NCBI RefSeq assembly: GCF_001708505.1
Contig: NZ_CP015992.1
Coordinates: 1,612,001-1,676,000, forward strand
Length of the DNA stretch: 64,000 nucleotides
Direction of reading: 5' to 3'
Source of the DNA: Pseudomonas sp. TCU-HL1
GTDB lineage: Bacteria > Pseudomonadota > Gammaproteobacteria > Pseudomonadales > Pseudomonadaceae
The translations under genes were made by a program, and so were the position numbers. The notes under the pieces are model-generated. The model was not told where the DNA came from. It saw only the letters and a program-made list of their open reading frames with translations, and did no database searches. Below, one piece after another: positions 8,219 through 15,520 of this stretch (position 1 is the first letter of the stretch; each line of letters starts with the position of its first letter).

Positions 8219-8425
8219 TAGGGTGCTCTGTGCATCAACCTACGGCAGGCCTGCGGCCTGCAAGACGTGCACGAGGGGCGCTTTTGTAGGGTGTGGCGGG
8301 CGGCGCTCCGCTGGAGCGAAGCGATATCCATCGGCGGAGGGGCGATGGGTATCGCAAGCTCCACCCATCCTACGTTGCTGCCTGGAGGTGGGCCGAGAGT
8401 CCCCCCTCTCCCCTTGGGAGGGGGG
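8219..8425. repeat. Cluster of REP-like inverted repeats and a strong hairpin
   Basis: This stretch between convergent genes carries a GTAGGGTGCTCTGTGCATC element. A longer element at about 8287-8374 begins GTAGGGTGTGGCGGGCGG and ends CCACCCATCCTACG. At about 8402-8425 a CCCCTCTCCCC/GGGAGGGGGGG hairpin could serve as the terminator of the minus-strand permease. No coding region is supported. Confidence 0.6.
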
Positions 8426-8433
8426 GGCCGTGC

Positions 8434-9786
8434 CTAGGCAGGGCATTGGCGCGCCAGGCTGCGCCGCATCGCCCAGTAGTAGGTCAGCGCCGGCACCAGC
8501 AGGCCCACCACCCAGGCCAGGTCGACGCCGTCCAGCGCGTTGGCGATGGGGCCGACGTAGAGGGTGGTGTTCATGAACGGAATCTCCAGCAGGATCGCCA
8601 GCAGGAAGCTGCCGCAGGCCACCAGGTTGACCCGGCCGTAGCGGCCGTCCGGGTCGAAGATATCCGCCACGCAGTAGTCGCCTTTCCTCAGGCAGTAGTA
8701 GTCCACCAGGTTGATGGCGGTCCACGGGATGAGGAAGTAGCTCATGAAGAAGATGAAGTTCAGGAAGTAGGTGATGAAGTCGTCCTGGCTGATGGTACAC
8801 AGCGCGGTGGCGATCACGCTGATGGCCAGCATGAACAGGCCCCGCACCCGTGGCGTCACCCGCAGGCGGGCGAAGGGCTCGATCACCGTGACCGTGGACA
8901 TGAATGCGCCATAGAGGTTGAACACATTGATCGCCACCTGGCCGTAGAGGATGAAGGCGAACAGCGGCAGGGTGGCGCTACCGAACAGCAGCGCCAGGTG
9001 GCGGCCGACGTTATCGGAGAAGCCGCCGATGGCCACGCTGAGCACGGCGCCGAGGATCATCATCCAGGCCCCGCCGGCCACGGTGCCGGCATAGCTGAAC
9101 CAGAACACCCGCGACATCGGCGTGTTACCCGGCAGGTAGCGCGAGTAGTCGGCGACATAGGGGGCGTAGGACAGCTGCCAGGTGACCGCGATGCTCACCG
9201 CCACCAGGAACTTCGACAACGAGAAGCCCGCCGGCGACCACTGTCCTTCGGGGATCGGCAGGCCCAGGGCCAGCGCGGTGGCGACCAGGAAGACCAGCAC
9301 CGACAGCAGCGACAACACCTTCTGCAAGCGGTGGATCAGGCGGTAGCCGTAGAGCGCCACCAAAAAGCACAGCGCACTGATCAGGTAGATGTTGCCGTTG
9401 CCGCTGAGCGGGCTCACCGATTCGATGGCCTGGGCCGCCAGCAGGGTGTTGCTGACGAAGAAACCCAGGTAGATGAGCATCACGAACAGCAGCGGCAGCA
9501 CCGCACCGATCACGCCGAACTGGGCGCGGCTCTGGATCATCTGCGGGATACCCAGCTTGGGCCCCTGGGCCGAGTGCGAGGCCATGAAGAGGGCGCCGAT
9601 CAGCGAGCCGAGGATGATCGCCACGGCGCTCCAGAACAGGTTCAGGCCGATCACCACCGGCAGCACGCCGGAGGCGATGGTGGTGATGTTCATGTTGGCG
9701 CCGAACCAGATGTAGAACAACGAACCCGGCTGGCCATGGCGCTCGTTTTCGGGGATGAAGTCGATGCTTCTTTTCTCGACGTGCAT
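8434..9786 (-). CDS. NCS1-family nucleobase/hydantoin-type permease
   Basis: A 450-residue inner-membrane protein with about twelve hydrophobic segments and the NCS1 N-terminal pattern (SIDFIPENERHGQPGSLFYIWFGANMNI), then GTVAGGAWMMILGAVLS. It is expected to import a cyclic amide or nucleobase-like compound by cation symport. The start was placed at the ATG at 9786, 8 bases after AGGAG; the GTG three codons earlier is too close to that site. The upstream hydrolase stops at 9792, so the genes are tightly coupled. It shares family and termini with the second permease at 13141 but is clearly a different paralogue. Confidence 0.88.
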   Translation of the reverse strand: MHVEKRSIDFIPENERHGQPGSLFYIWFGANMNITTIASGVLPVVIGLNLFWSAVAIILGSLIGALFMASHSAQGPKLGIPQMIQSRAQFGVIGAVLPLLFVMLIYLGFFVSNTLLAAQAIESVSPLSGNGNIYLISALCFLVALYGYRLIHRLQKVLSLLSVLVFLVATALALGLPIPEGQWSPAGFSLSKFLVAVSIAVTWQLSYAPYVADYSRYLPGNTPMSRVFWFSYAGTVAGGAWMMILGAVLSVAIGGFSDNVGRHLALLFGSATLPLFAFILYGQVAINVFNLYGAFMSTVTVIEPFARLRVTPRVRGLFMLAISVIATALCTISQDDFITYFLNFIFFMSYFLIPWTAINLVDYYCLRKGDYCVADIFDPDGRYGRVNLVACGSFLLAILLEIPFMNTTLYVGPIANALDGVDLAWVVGLLVPALTYYWAMRRSLARQCPA

Positions 9787-9791
9787 GGCGA

Positions 9792-10478
9792 TCACTCCTG
9801 TTCCTGGCGCGGCAGGCCGAGGGCGGACTGCAGACGGGCGATGGTGGCGACGAACTGTTCGGGGCGGTGCGCGAACTGGTCCGGTTCGCTCGAGCGGCAG
9901 GACTGGTGCGGCTCGCCGCTCAGTGCGTTCAGGTACTGGTCGGTGGAAAAGAGTTCGAGGGCGTAAACCCAGTTGGCCATGATCAGCAGGGCGGCGTTAT
10001 GGGCGGCTTCCGTGGTGCTGGTGCAGGCGTCGGCGATCAGGTCGACGCGGTAGCCCAGGGCGAAGGCGTCCAGCACCGTGGCCAGCACGCAGGCGTCGGT
10101 GAGCACACCCGTGACGATCAGCCGGCGCACGCCGAGCGCCCGCAACTGCTGGTCGAGCTCCGTGCGATGGAAGGCGCTGTAGCGCGGCTTGTCGATCACC
10201 CGGTCGCCGGGGCGGGGTGCCAGGCGCTCGATGATCTCCACCTGGCGGGTGCCGGCGCGGTAACTGGCCGGGCGTCCGGCGCTGTCCAGCGGCTCGCCGG
10301 GTGGCAGGTCGCTGCCGTCCGCCGCGTTGATGTGGCGGGTGTAGATAATGGGGGTGCCTGCATGCCGGGACGCATCCAGCAGGCGGGCGTTGTTGTGGAT
10401 AACCCGATCAAAGCCATGCAGGGGGAAACCCTCCTCCTGCTGCATGTCGATGACCAGGAAAGCTTTGTCTGTGTTCAT
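9792..10478 (-). CDS. Isochorismatase-fold cysteine hydrolase
   Basis: A 228-residue amidohydrolase of the isochorismatase/nicotinamidase superfamily. The Asp-Lys-Cys triad is visible: Asp11 in FLVIDMQ, Lys97 in VIDKPRYSAF and Cys130 in VTGVLTDACVL. It should cleave an amide or ureido group. RutB, N-carbamoylsarcosine amidase and maleamate amidase are superfamily relatives, and the substrate cannot be fixed from sequence. The start at 10478 (MNTDKAFLVIDMQ) matches family N-termini; two upstream ATGs would add non-homologous residues. It is co-transcribed with the permease downstream and probably with the luciferase-like monooxygenase upstream. Confidence 0.85.
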   Translation of the reverse strand: MNTDKAFLVIDMQQEEGFPLHGFDRVIHNNARLLDASRHAGTPIIYTRHINAADGSDLPPGEPLDSAGRPASYRAGTRQVEIIERLAPRPGDRVIDKPRYSAFHRTELDQQLRALGVRRLIVTGVLTDACVLATVLDAFALGYRVDLIADACTSTTEAAHNAALLIMANWVYALELFSTDQYLNALSGEPHQSCRSSEPDQFAHRPEQFVATIARLQSALGLPRQEQE

Positions 10479-10603
10479 GAGCAACTCTTGTTGTTGTTCG
10501 GCCATGAGTGCGCGGCGACGGGCAGCATCGGCCAGGCGCACGGAGGCACCTCGGTCGAGCGGAGAAGCGTCGGACGCAGGCGAATTTCAGCGGTGAGAGT
10601 TGG

Positions 10604-10762
10604 TCAGCGGACTATCTGCCAGAAGCCGTTCTGCTTGGCGGTAACGGAGGAGCGCAAGCGCTTGAGGAAGAGATGGGCGGGCGTCCACTTGCCGCGCAGG
10701 TAGGCCATGGCTGCCCCGGGCAGTGGCTTGCGGAAGCAGAGGGTGAGGCCAGTCTTGTGCAT
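10604..10762 (-). CDS. Possible 52-residue small protein
   Basis: A short frame beginning MHKTGLTLCFRKPLPGAAM lies in the 350-base gap between the hydrolase and the monooxygenase, on the same strand. It has a plausible ribosome site (AGGTGG about 9 bases upstream) and a basic, Trp-containing sequence with no cysteine pair or clear transmembrane helix. I do not recognise a family. It may be a genuine operon member or chance. Confidence 0.3.
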   Translation of the reverse strand: MHKTGLTLCFRKPLPGAAMAYLRGKWTPAHLFLKRLRSSVTAKQNGFWQIVR

Positions 10763-10830
10763 GGCGTTCGACCACCTGTGGGTTGGTGAAGGGCGGCTGG
10801 GTCGCCCGACCCGGCCGCCTGCAGCATAGA

Positions 10831-11874
10831 TCAGCGGAACGCCGGCACCACGTGTTTGATGAAGAGTTCCAGGGACTTCTTCTTCTCGGCATGGGACAGG
10901 CTGTTGTCGGCCCAGAAGCTGAACTCGTCCACACCCAGTTCCTGGTAATGGCGAATACGGGCGATCACTTCTTCCGGGGTGCCGATCATGGTGTTCTTGC
11001 GGATGTTCTCCAGCTCGAACTCCGGGCGGTCCTTGAACTTCTCTTCCGGGCTCGGCTGGAGGATACCGTTGACCGGGGTTTCCTTGTTGCCGAACCAGGC
11101 ATCGAAGGTGCGGTAGAAGCGCGAGATGGCGGCGGCGCCGACCTTCCAGCCTTCCGGGTCGTCCACGCTGTGCACGTGGGTGTGGCGCAGCACCATCAGT
11201 TGCGGGCGCGGCACGTCCGGGTTGTTGGCCAGGGCAGCCTCGAACTTGTTCTTCAGGTCGACCACTTCCTCGTCACCCTTCATCAGCGGGGTGACCATCA
11301 CGTTGCAGCCGTTGGCCACGGCGAAGTTGTGGGAGTCCGGGTCGCGGGCGGCGATCCAGACGGGCGGGCCCGGCTGCTGGATCGGACGCGGCGAGGAGGT
11401 GGAGGTGGGGAACTTCCAGATTTCGCCATCGTGGGCGACATCGCCCTGCCACAGGGCCTTCACCACCGGCACCATCTCACGCAGGTACTGTCCGCCGGCG
11501 GTGGCGGGCAAGCCGTTGGCCATGCGGTCGAATTCGTACTGGTAGGCGCCACGGGCCAGGCCCACTTCCATGCGGCCGTTGCTGATCACGTCCAGCAGGG
11601 CGCACTCACCGGCGACGCGGATGGGGTGCCAGAAGGGCGCGATGATGGTGCCGGCGCCCAGGCGAATGGTGCTGGTGCGCGCGGCGAGGTAGGACAGCAG
11701 GGGCATCGGGCTCGGCGAGATGGTGTATTCCATCGCGTGGTGTTCGCCGATCCACACGGTGCTGAATCCGCCGGCCTCGGCCATCAGGGTCAGTTCGGTC
11801 AGATCCTCGAACAGCTGGCGGTGGCTGATCTGCTCGTCATACCGCTCCATATGCACGAACAACGAAAATTTCAT
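10831..11874 (-). CDS. Luciferase-like (LLM class) flavin-dependent monooxygenase
   Basis: A 347-residue TIM-barrel protein of the bacterial-luciferase superfamily. Its N-terminus is MKFSLFVHMERYDEQ, with the typical segments TVWIGEHHAMEYTISPSPM, LGAGTIIAPFWHPIRVAGE and NGRMEVGLARGAY. The class uses reduced FMN supplied by a separate reductase, here probably the one at 12307. The open frame extends 64 codons upstream into the promoter, but the start at 11874 fits the family. It lies downstream of the operator at 12009-12026. Next to an amidohydrolase and NCS1 permeases it probably oxygenates an imported N-heterocycle or cyclic amide, as RutA does to uracil, although its sequence is of the alkanal-monooxygenase branch. 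Confidence 0.83.
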   Translation of the reverse strand: MKFSLFVHMERYDEQISHRQLFEDLTELTLMAEAGGFSTVWIGEHHAMEYTISPSPMPLLSYLAARTSTIRLGAGTIIAPFWHPIRVAGECALLDVISNGRMEVGLARGAYQYEFDRMANGLPATAGGQYLREMVPVVKALWQGDVAHDGEIWKFPTSTSSPRPIQQPGPPVWIAARDPDSHNFAVANGCNVMVTPLMKGDEEVVDLKNKFEAALANNPDVPRPQLMVLRHTHVHSVDDPEGWKVGAAAISRFYRTFDAWFGNKETPVNGILQPSPEEKFKDRPEFELENIRKNTMIGTPEEVIARIRHYQELGVDEFSFWADNSLSHAEKKKSLELFIKHVVPAFR

Positions 11875-12008
11875 GATGCTTTCCTCAAACCTGTGTCTGT
11901 TCGGCCCCGGAGTGGCCGGTTCGGCGAAGCGTGCACTGCGCCTCGATAGTTCTGGATTCCGCTGCGTCGGCAGACGCCTCACACAAGGCGGAGCGGATCG
12001 CTGAACAT

Positions 12009-12026
12009 TGGTATACCATAATATGG
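12009..12026. promoter_or_regulatory. Operator copy 1 (TGGTATACC/CCATAATATGG)
   Basis: TGGTATACCATAATATGG combines two overlapping palindromes, GGTATACC and CCATAATATGG. It lies 135 bases upstream of the monooxygenase start. Near-identical copies occur at 12847 and 13032, each upstream of another gene of the cluster. Confidence 0.7.
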
Positions 12027-12143
12027 AATGTCTGCAAGTCTTTCCGATAGGTGCCCGGCTGAACAAGGTGGGATCACCGGATGACTCGGTACCCGGCGCC
12101 CTCTGGGAGATGGAAGGAAAGCCAAGGCACAGCCCGACCGGGA

Positions 12144-12240
12144 ATCGTTGGGTTTCGCTTCGCTCTAGCGGAACGCCGCCCGCACCAACCTACGGGAGGC
12201 CTGCGGCCTCCTTCGTAGGAGCGAGCTCTGCTCGCGAAGC
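12144..12240. repeat. Degenerate REP-like repeats upstream of the monooxygenase unit
   Basis: Short inverted elements are seen: a GTTGGGTTTCGCTTCGC arm facing GCACCAACCTACGG, a GGAGGCCTGCGGCCTCC hairpin, and GTAGGAGCGAGCTCTGCTCG. The rest of the 11875-12306 gap holds only operator copy 1 and a terminator. No coding region is supported. Confidence 0.5.
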
Positions 12241-12253
12241 TTTTCCCGCGCCA

Positions 12254-12280
12254 TAAAAAAACCCCCAATCAAGGGGGCGG
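12254..12280 (-). terminator. Rho-independent terminator of the flavin reductase gene
   Basis: On the minus strand a CCCCC-TTGATT-GGGGG hairpin is followed by seven T residues, 27 bases after the flavin reductase stop codon. Confidence 0.85.
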
Positions 12281-12306
12281 GAATCAAAGCACACATCGAC
12301 TCGATG

Positions 12307-12792
12307 TCAGGCGAAGGCCTGCAGCGCGCCCATCTTGCCGCGGCAGTAGATCATCGGGATCACAGGCTGCTCGGGGACGATCAGGTTCTTCACCGCGCCT
12401 ACCAGGATGGCGTGGTCGCCGCCTTCGTATTCGCGCCACAGCTCGCATTCGATGATGGCGGTGGCTTTGGCCAGGATCGGGTTGCCCAACTCGCTCAGGG
12501 TCCAGTCGATGCCCTGGGCCTTGTCCCTGCCTTTCTTGGCGAAGGCGTAGGCCTCGCCCTGCTGGTCGGCGGAAAGCAGGTGGATGGCGAAACGCTTGCT
12601 CTTGATCAGCACCGGATAGGAGTCGGAACTGTAGTTGGGGCAGAACAGCACCAGGGCCGGGTCCATGGACAGGGAGCTGAAGGCGCTGGCGGTCAGCCCG
12701 ACGATCTGGCCGTCGTCATCCAGGGTGGTGATGACAGTGACGCCGGAAGGGAAGGAGCCCATGACTTGTTTGTAGGCATTGGTGTCGATCAT
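12307..12792 (-). CDS. Flavin reductase-like FMN-binding protein
   Basis: A 161-residue member of the flavin reductase-like domain family (HpaC/RutF type). The family motifs FPSGVTVIT, GLTASAFSSLSMDPALVLFC and GDHAILVGAV are present. It would supply reduced FMN to the luciferase-like monooxygenase at 10831-11874. It has its own operator copy (12847-12864), about 55 bases upstream of the start, and its own terminator, so it forms a separate transcription unit. Confidence 0.88.
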   Translation of the reverse strand: MIDTNAYKQVMGSFPSGVTVITTLDDDGQIVGLTASAFSSLSMDPALVLFCPNYSSDSYPVLIKSKRFAIHLLSADQQGEAYAFAKKGRDKAQGIDWTLSELGNPILAKATAIIECELWREYEGGDHAILVGAVKNLIVPEQPVIPMIYCRGKMGALQAFA

Positions 12793-12846
12793 TTCGGGTA
12801 CCTATCGGGAGCAAGTGGCTGCGACCGGCAGCGCATCTGTGTCTGA

Positions 12847-12864
12847 TGGTATACCGTAATACTC
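12847..12864. promoter_or_regulatory. Operator copy 2, upstream of the flavin reductase
   Basis: TGGTATACCGTAATACTC matches copy 1 at the GGTATACC half and most of the following block, with three differences at the right end. It lies 55 bases upstream of the flavin reductase start on the minus strand. Confidence 0.65.
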
Positions 12865-13031
12865 TCAATGCAAGTGGTATTTTTTGCGCCCTCCTGCTGC
12901 CCGACGAACGTCGTGATGAACGCTGCAGGCCACGTAATACGGGAGTTTGGCGGAATAAGGTTGAACGTTTCAGCCATCCTGCGGCGCGTTTTCAGTACAG
13001 ATAGGCGCTCAAAAAATCCTTGTCTGAGTCT

Positions 13032-13049
13032 TGGAATACCATAATATGG
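13032..13049. promoter_or_regulatory. Operator copy 3, upstream of the second permease
   Basis: TGGAATACCATAATATGG differs from copy 1 by a single base. It lies 92 bases upstream of the NCS1 permease start at 13141, in the 348-base divergent region 12793-13140, which otherwise holds only promoter sequence. Confidence 0.7.
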
Positions 13050-13140
13050 TGTTCGCTTTCGGGTGGCCTGCGCCGTTGCTATCTAGCCCGATTGCGACCC
13101 TTCGTGGCTTTTCTAAAAAGACAATAAGCAAGGCAAGACG

Positions 13141-14538
13141 ATGTCCGAGAATTCCCAGCAGACGCTGATCGAGAACCATACCGTCGACTACGTGCCGCCC
13201 GCCGAGCGCCATGGCAAGGCACGCGACCTGTTCACGCTGTGGTTCAGCACCAACATTGCACCACTGCCGATCGTCACCGGGGCCATGGTGGTCCAGGTGT
13301 TTCACCTCGACCTGCTCTGGGGCCTGCTGGCTATCGTGCTGGGGCATATGATCGGCGGTGTCTTCATTGCCCTGGCCTCGGCCCAGGGGCCGCAGATGGG
13401 CATTCCGCAGATGGTCCAGAGCCGGGGCCAGTTCGGCCGCTACGGTGCGCTGTTGATCGTCTTGTTCGCAGCGGTCATCTATGTCGGCTTCTTCATCTCC
13501 AACATCGTCCTGGCGGGCGAGTCGATCCACGGCATCGCCCCCACCGTGCCGCTGCCGGCGGCCATCATCATCGGTGCCATCAGTGCCACTGCCATCGGCG
13601 TGATCGGCTATCGCTTCATCCACACCCTGAACCGCATCGGCACCTGGGTGATGGGTGGCGCGCTGCTGGCCGGTTTCATCACCATTTTCTGCAGTGAGCT
13701 GCCGGCCGATTTCTTCAGTCGTGGCGGCTACAATCTGTCGGGCTTCCTGGCGACAATCTGCCTGGGGATCATCTGGCAGCTGAGCTTCTCGCCCTACGTC
13801 TCGGACTACTCCCGCTACCTGCCGGCCAGCATCGGCATCGCCAAGCCGTTCTGGGCCACCTATTTCGGCGCCTGCCTGGGCACCATCCTGTCTTTCAGCT
13901 TCGGCGCGGTGGCCGTGCTGGCAACTCCGGAAGGCACTGAAGCCATGGCGGCGGTGAAGCAGGCGACCGGAGTGCTCGGGCCGCTGCTGATGGTGCTGTT
14001 CCTGCTCAACATCATCAGCCACAACGCCCTCAATCTGTATGGCGCGGTACTGTCCATCGTCACCTCGATCCAGACCTTCGCCGGCAGCTGGACGCCGAGC
14101 ATCCGCGTGCGTGTGGTGCTGTCGGCCCTGGTGCTGGCCGGTTGCTGCGTCATGGCCCTGGGCGCCTCGGCCAACTTCATCTCCCACTTCATCGGCCTGA
14201 TCCTCGCGCTGCTGCTGGTCCTGGTGCCCTGGGCCACCATCAATCTGGTGGACTTCTACCTGATCAAGCGCGGCCAGTACGACATCGCCTCGATCTTCAA
14301 GGCCGATGGCGGCATCTACGGGCGCTTCAATCCCCACGCCATCACCGCCAATTTCATCGGCATCCTGGTGCAGCTGCCGTTCGCCAATACCGCGCTCTAT
14401 GTCGGTCCCTACGCCAACTATATCGAGGGCGTGGACTTGTCCTGGTTGGCGGGGCTGCTGGTGACCGGCCCGCTCTATTACTGCCTGACCACCCGCAGCA
14501 AGGCGGAGCCGACTGGCGATCTCAGCTTGGCCGAATAA
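13141..14538 (+). CDS. Second NCS1-family permease
   Basis: A 465-residue polytopic membrane protein. Family features include the N-terminal VDYVPPAERHGKARDLFTLW, then IPQMVQSRGQFGRYGALL and SFSPYVSDYSRYLP (the NCS1 SYxxDYSRYLP-like segment). It is predicted to import a nucleobase-like or cyclic amide substrate. It is monocistronic, ending before a clear terminator, and is transcribed divergently from the flavin reductase with an operator in the shared region. Two permeases of one family in one small regulon suggest either two related substrates or import plus exchange of an intermediate. Confidence 0.9.
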   Translation: MSENSQQTLIENHTVDYVPPAERHGKARDLFTLWFSTNIAPLPIVTGAMVVQVFHLDLLWGLLAIVLGHMIGGVFIALASAQGPQMGIPQMVQSRGQFGRYGALLIVLFAAVIYVGFFISNIVLAGESIHGIAPTVPLPAAIIIGAISATAIGVIGYRFIHTLNRIGTWVMGGALLAGFITIFCSELPADFFSRGGYNLSGFLATICLGIIWQLSFSPYVSDYSRYLPASIGIAKPFWATYFGACLGTILSFSFGAVAVLATPEGTEAMAAVKQATGVLGPLLMVLFLLNIISHNALNLYGAVLSIVTSIQTFAGSWTPSIRVRVVLSALVLAGCCVMALGASANFISHFIGLILALLLVLVPWATINLVDFYLIKRGQYDIASIFKADGGIYGRFNPHAITANFIGILVQLPFANTALYVGPYANYIEGVDLSWLAGLLVTGPLYYCLTTRSKAEPTGDLSLAE

Positions 14539-14561
14539 CCGGCTGAGTTACCCCTCAGGAG

Positions 14562-14600
14562 CGCCCCGACCTGCCCGGCAGGCCGGGGCGTTCTGCTTTT
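14562..14600 (+). terminator. Terminator downstream of the second permease
   Basis: A CGCCCCGACCTGCC / GGCAGGCCGGGGCG hairpin with one G-U pair is followed by the T-rich TTCTGCTTTTC, 24 bases after the permease stop. Confidence 0.8.
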
Positions 14601-14662
14601 CGGGCAAGGTGCTCGCGGTCAGCTAGCTTGTATGGATTGGGGTTCTCCGAACGGAGCTGATC

Positions 14663-15487
14663 ATGACAAAGAACAAGAAGAAGGCGACCGCCAGCGAGGC
14701 GGTCAAGCACGAGAGCCTGGGCCGCAAAGAGTACGAGAAGGAGCTCAAGCACCTGCATGTGGAGCTGGTGAAACTCCAGCAGTGGGTAGTGGCACAGGGG
14801 CTCAAGGTCTGCGTGATCTTCGAGGGGCGTGATGGCGCCGGCAAGGGCGGGACCATCAAGGCCATTACCGAGCGGGTCAGCCCACGGGTGTTCCGGGTGG
14901 TGGCGCTGCCGGCTCCGACCGACCGCGAAAAGACCCAGATGTACGGCCAGCGTTACCTGACCCATATGCCGGCTGCCGGAGAGGTCGTGATTTTCGACCG
15001 CAGCTGGTACAACCGCGCCGGCGTCGAACGGGTGATGGGCTTCTGCACCGAGGAGCAGGCGAAGAAGTTCCTCGCCGTGACCCCGTTGTTCGAGAAGATG
15101 ATGGTCGAGTCCGGGATCATCCTCATCAAGTACTGGCTGGAAGTCAGCGCCGAGGAGCAGGCCCGCCGACTCAAGGACCGCATCGACGATGGGCGCAAGA
15201 TCTGGAAACTGTCGCCCATGGACCTCAAGTCCTACTCCCGCTGGGACGACTACACCCGCGCCCGCGACGAGATGTTCGCCGCCACCGATTCGTCCTGGGC
15301 GCCCTGGTACATGGCGAACTCGGAAGACAAGCGGCGCGTGCGGCTGAACATCATCAGCCACCTGCTCAAGCAGATTCCCTACAAGGACCTGACCCACGAC
15401 CAGAAAGTGGAGCTGCCCAAGCGCGGCAAGCTGGGCAAGTACAAGGCGGCCCCTTACCCCTTCAGGATGGTCGAGGAGCGCTTCTGA
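14663..15487 (+). CDS. ppk2: Polyphosphate kinase 2
   Basis: A 274-residue PPK2-family protein that transfers phosphate between polyphosphate and nucleoside diphosphates. The Walker A loop GRDGAGKGGTIKA is at about residues 54-66, the motif VVIFDRSWYNRAGVERVMGF at about 108-127 is diagnostic of PPK2, and the lid segment RRLKDRIDDGRKIWKLSPMD follows. The Lys-rich N-terminus is typical. It sits alone between two unrelated genes with its own upstream gap. The single catalytic domain indicates a class I enzyme; whether it favours GDP, ADP or polyP synthesis is not decidable here. Confidence 0.93.
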   Translation: MTKNKKKATASEAVKHESLGRKEYEKELKHLHVELVKLQQWVVAQGLKVCVIFEGRDGAGKGGTIKAITERVSPRVFRVVALPAPTDREKTQMYGQRYLTHMPAAGEVVIFDRSWYNRAGVERVMGFCTEEQAKKFLAVTPLFEKMMVESGIILIKYWLEVSAEEQARRLKDRIDDGRKIWKLSPMDLKSYSRWDDYTRARDEMFAATDSSWAPWYMANSEDKRRVRLNIISHLLKQIPYKDLTHDQKVELPKRGKLGKYKAAPYPFRMVEERF

Positions 15488-15520
15488 TATCGCCGTTTTC
15501 CCTCCCGCGGGGTGAACACC

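Noticed and set aside
8293..9966. Plus-strand frame of 557 codons, His/Gln/Glu-rich, opposite the NCS1 permease
   Set aside because: Composition is the mirror of a hydrophobic membrane protein in the other strand.
13009..14337. Minus-strand frame of 442 codons opposite the second permease
   Set aside because: Same mirror effect; it also runs through operator copy 3.
8434..14538. Interpretation as a standard rut (uracil) operon
   Set aside because: rutC, rutD, rutE and a typical RutG are absent; permeases are NCS1 and the oxygenase is of a different luciferase-like branch.
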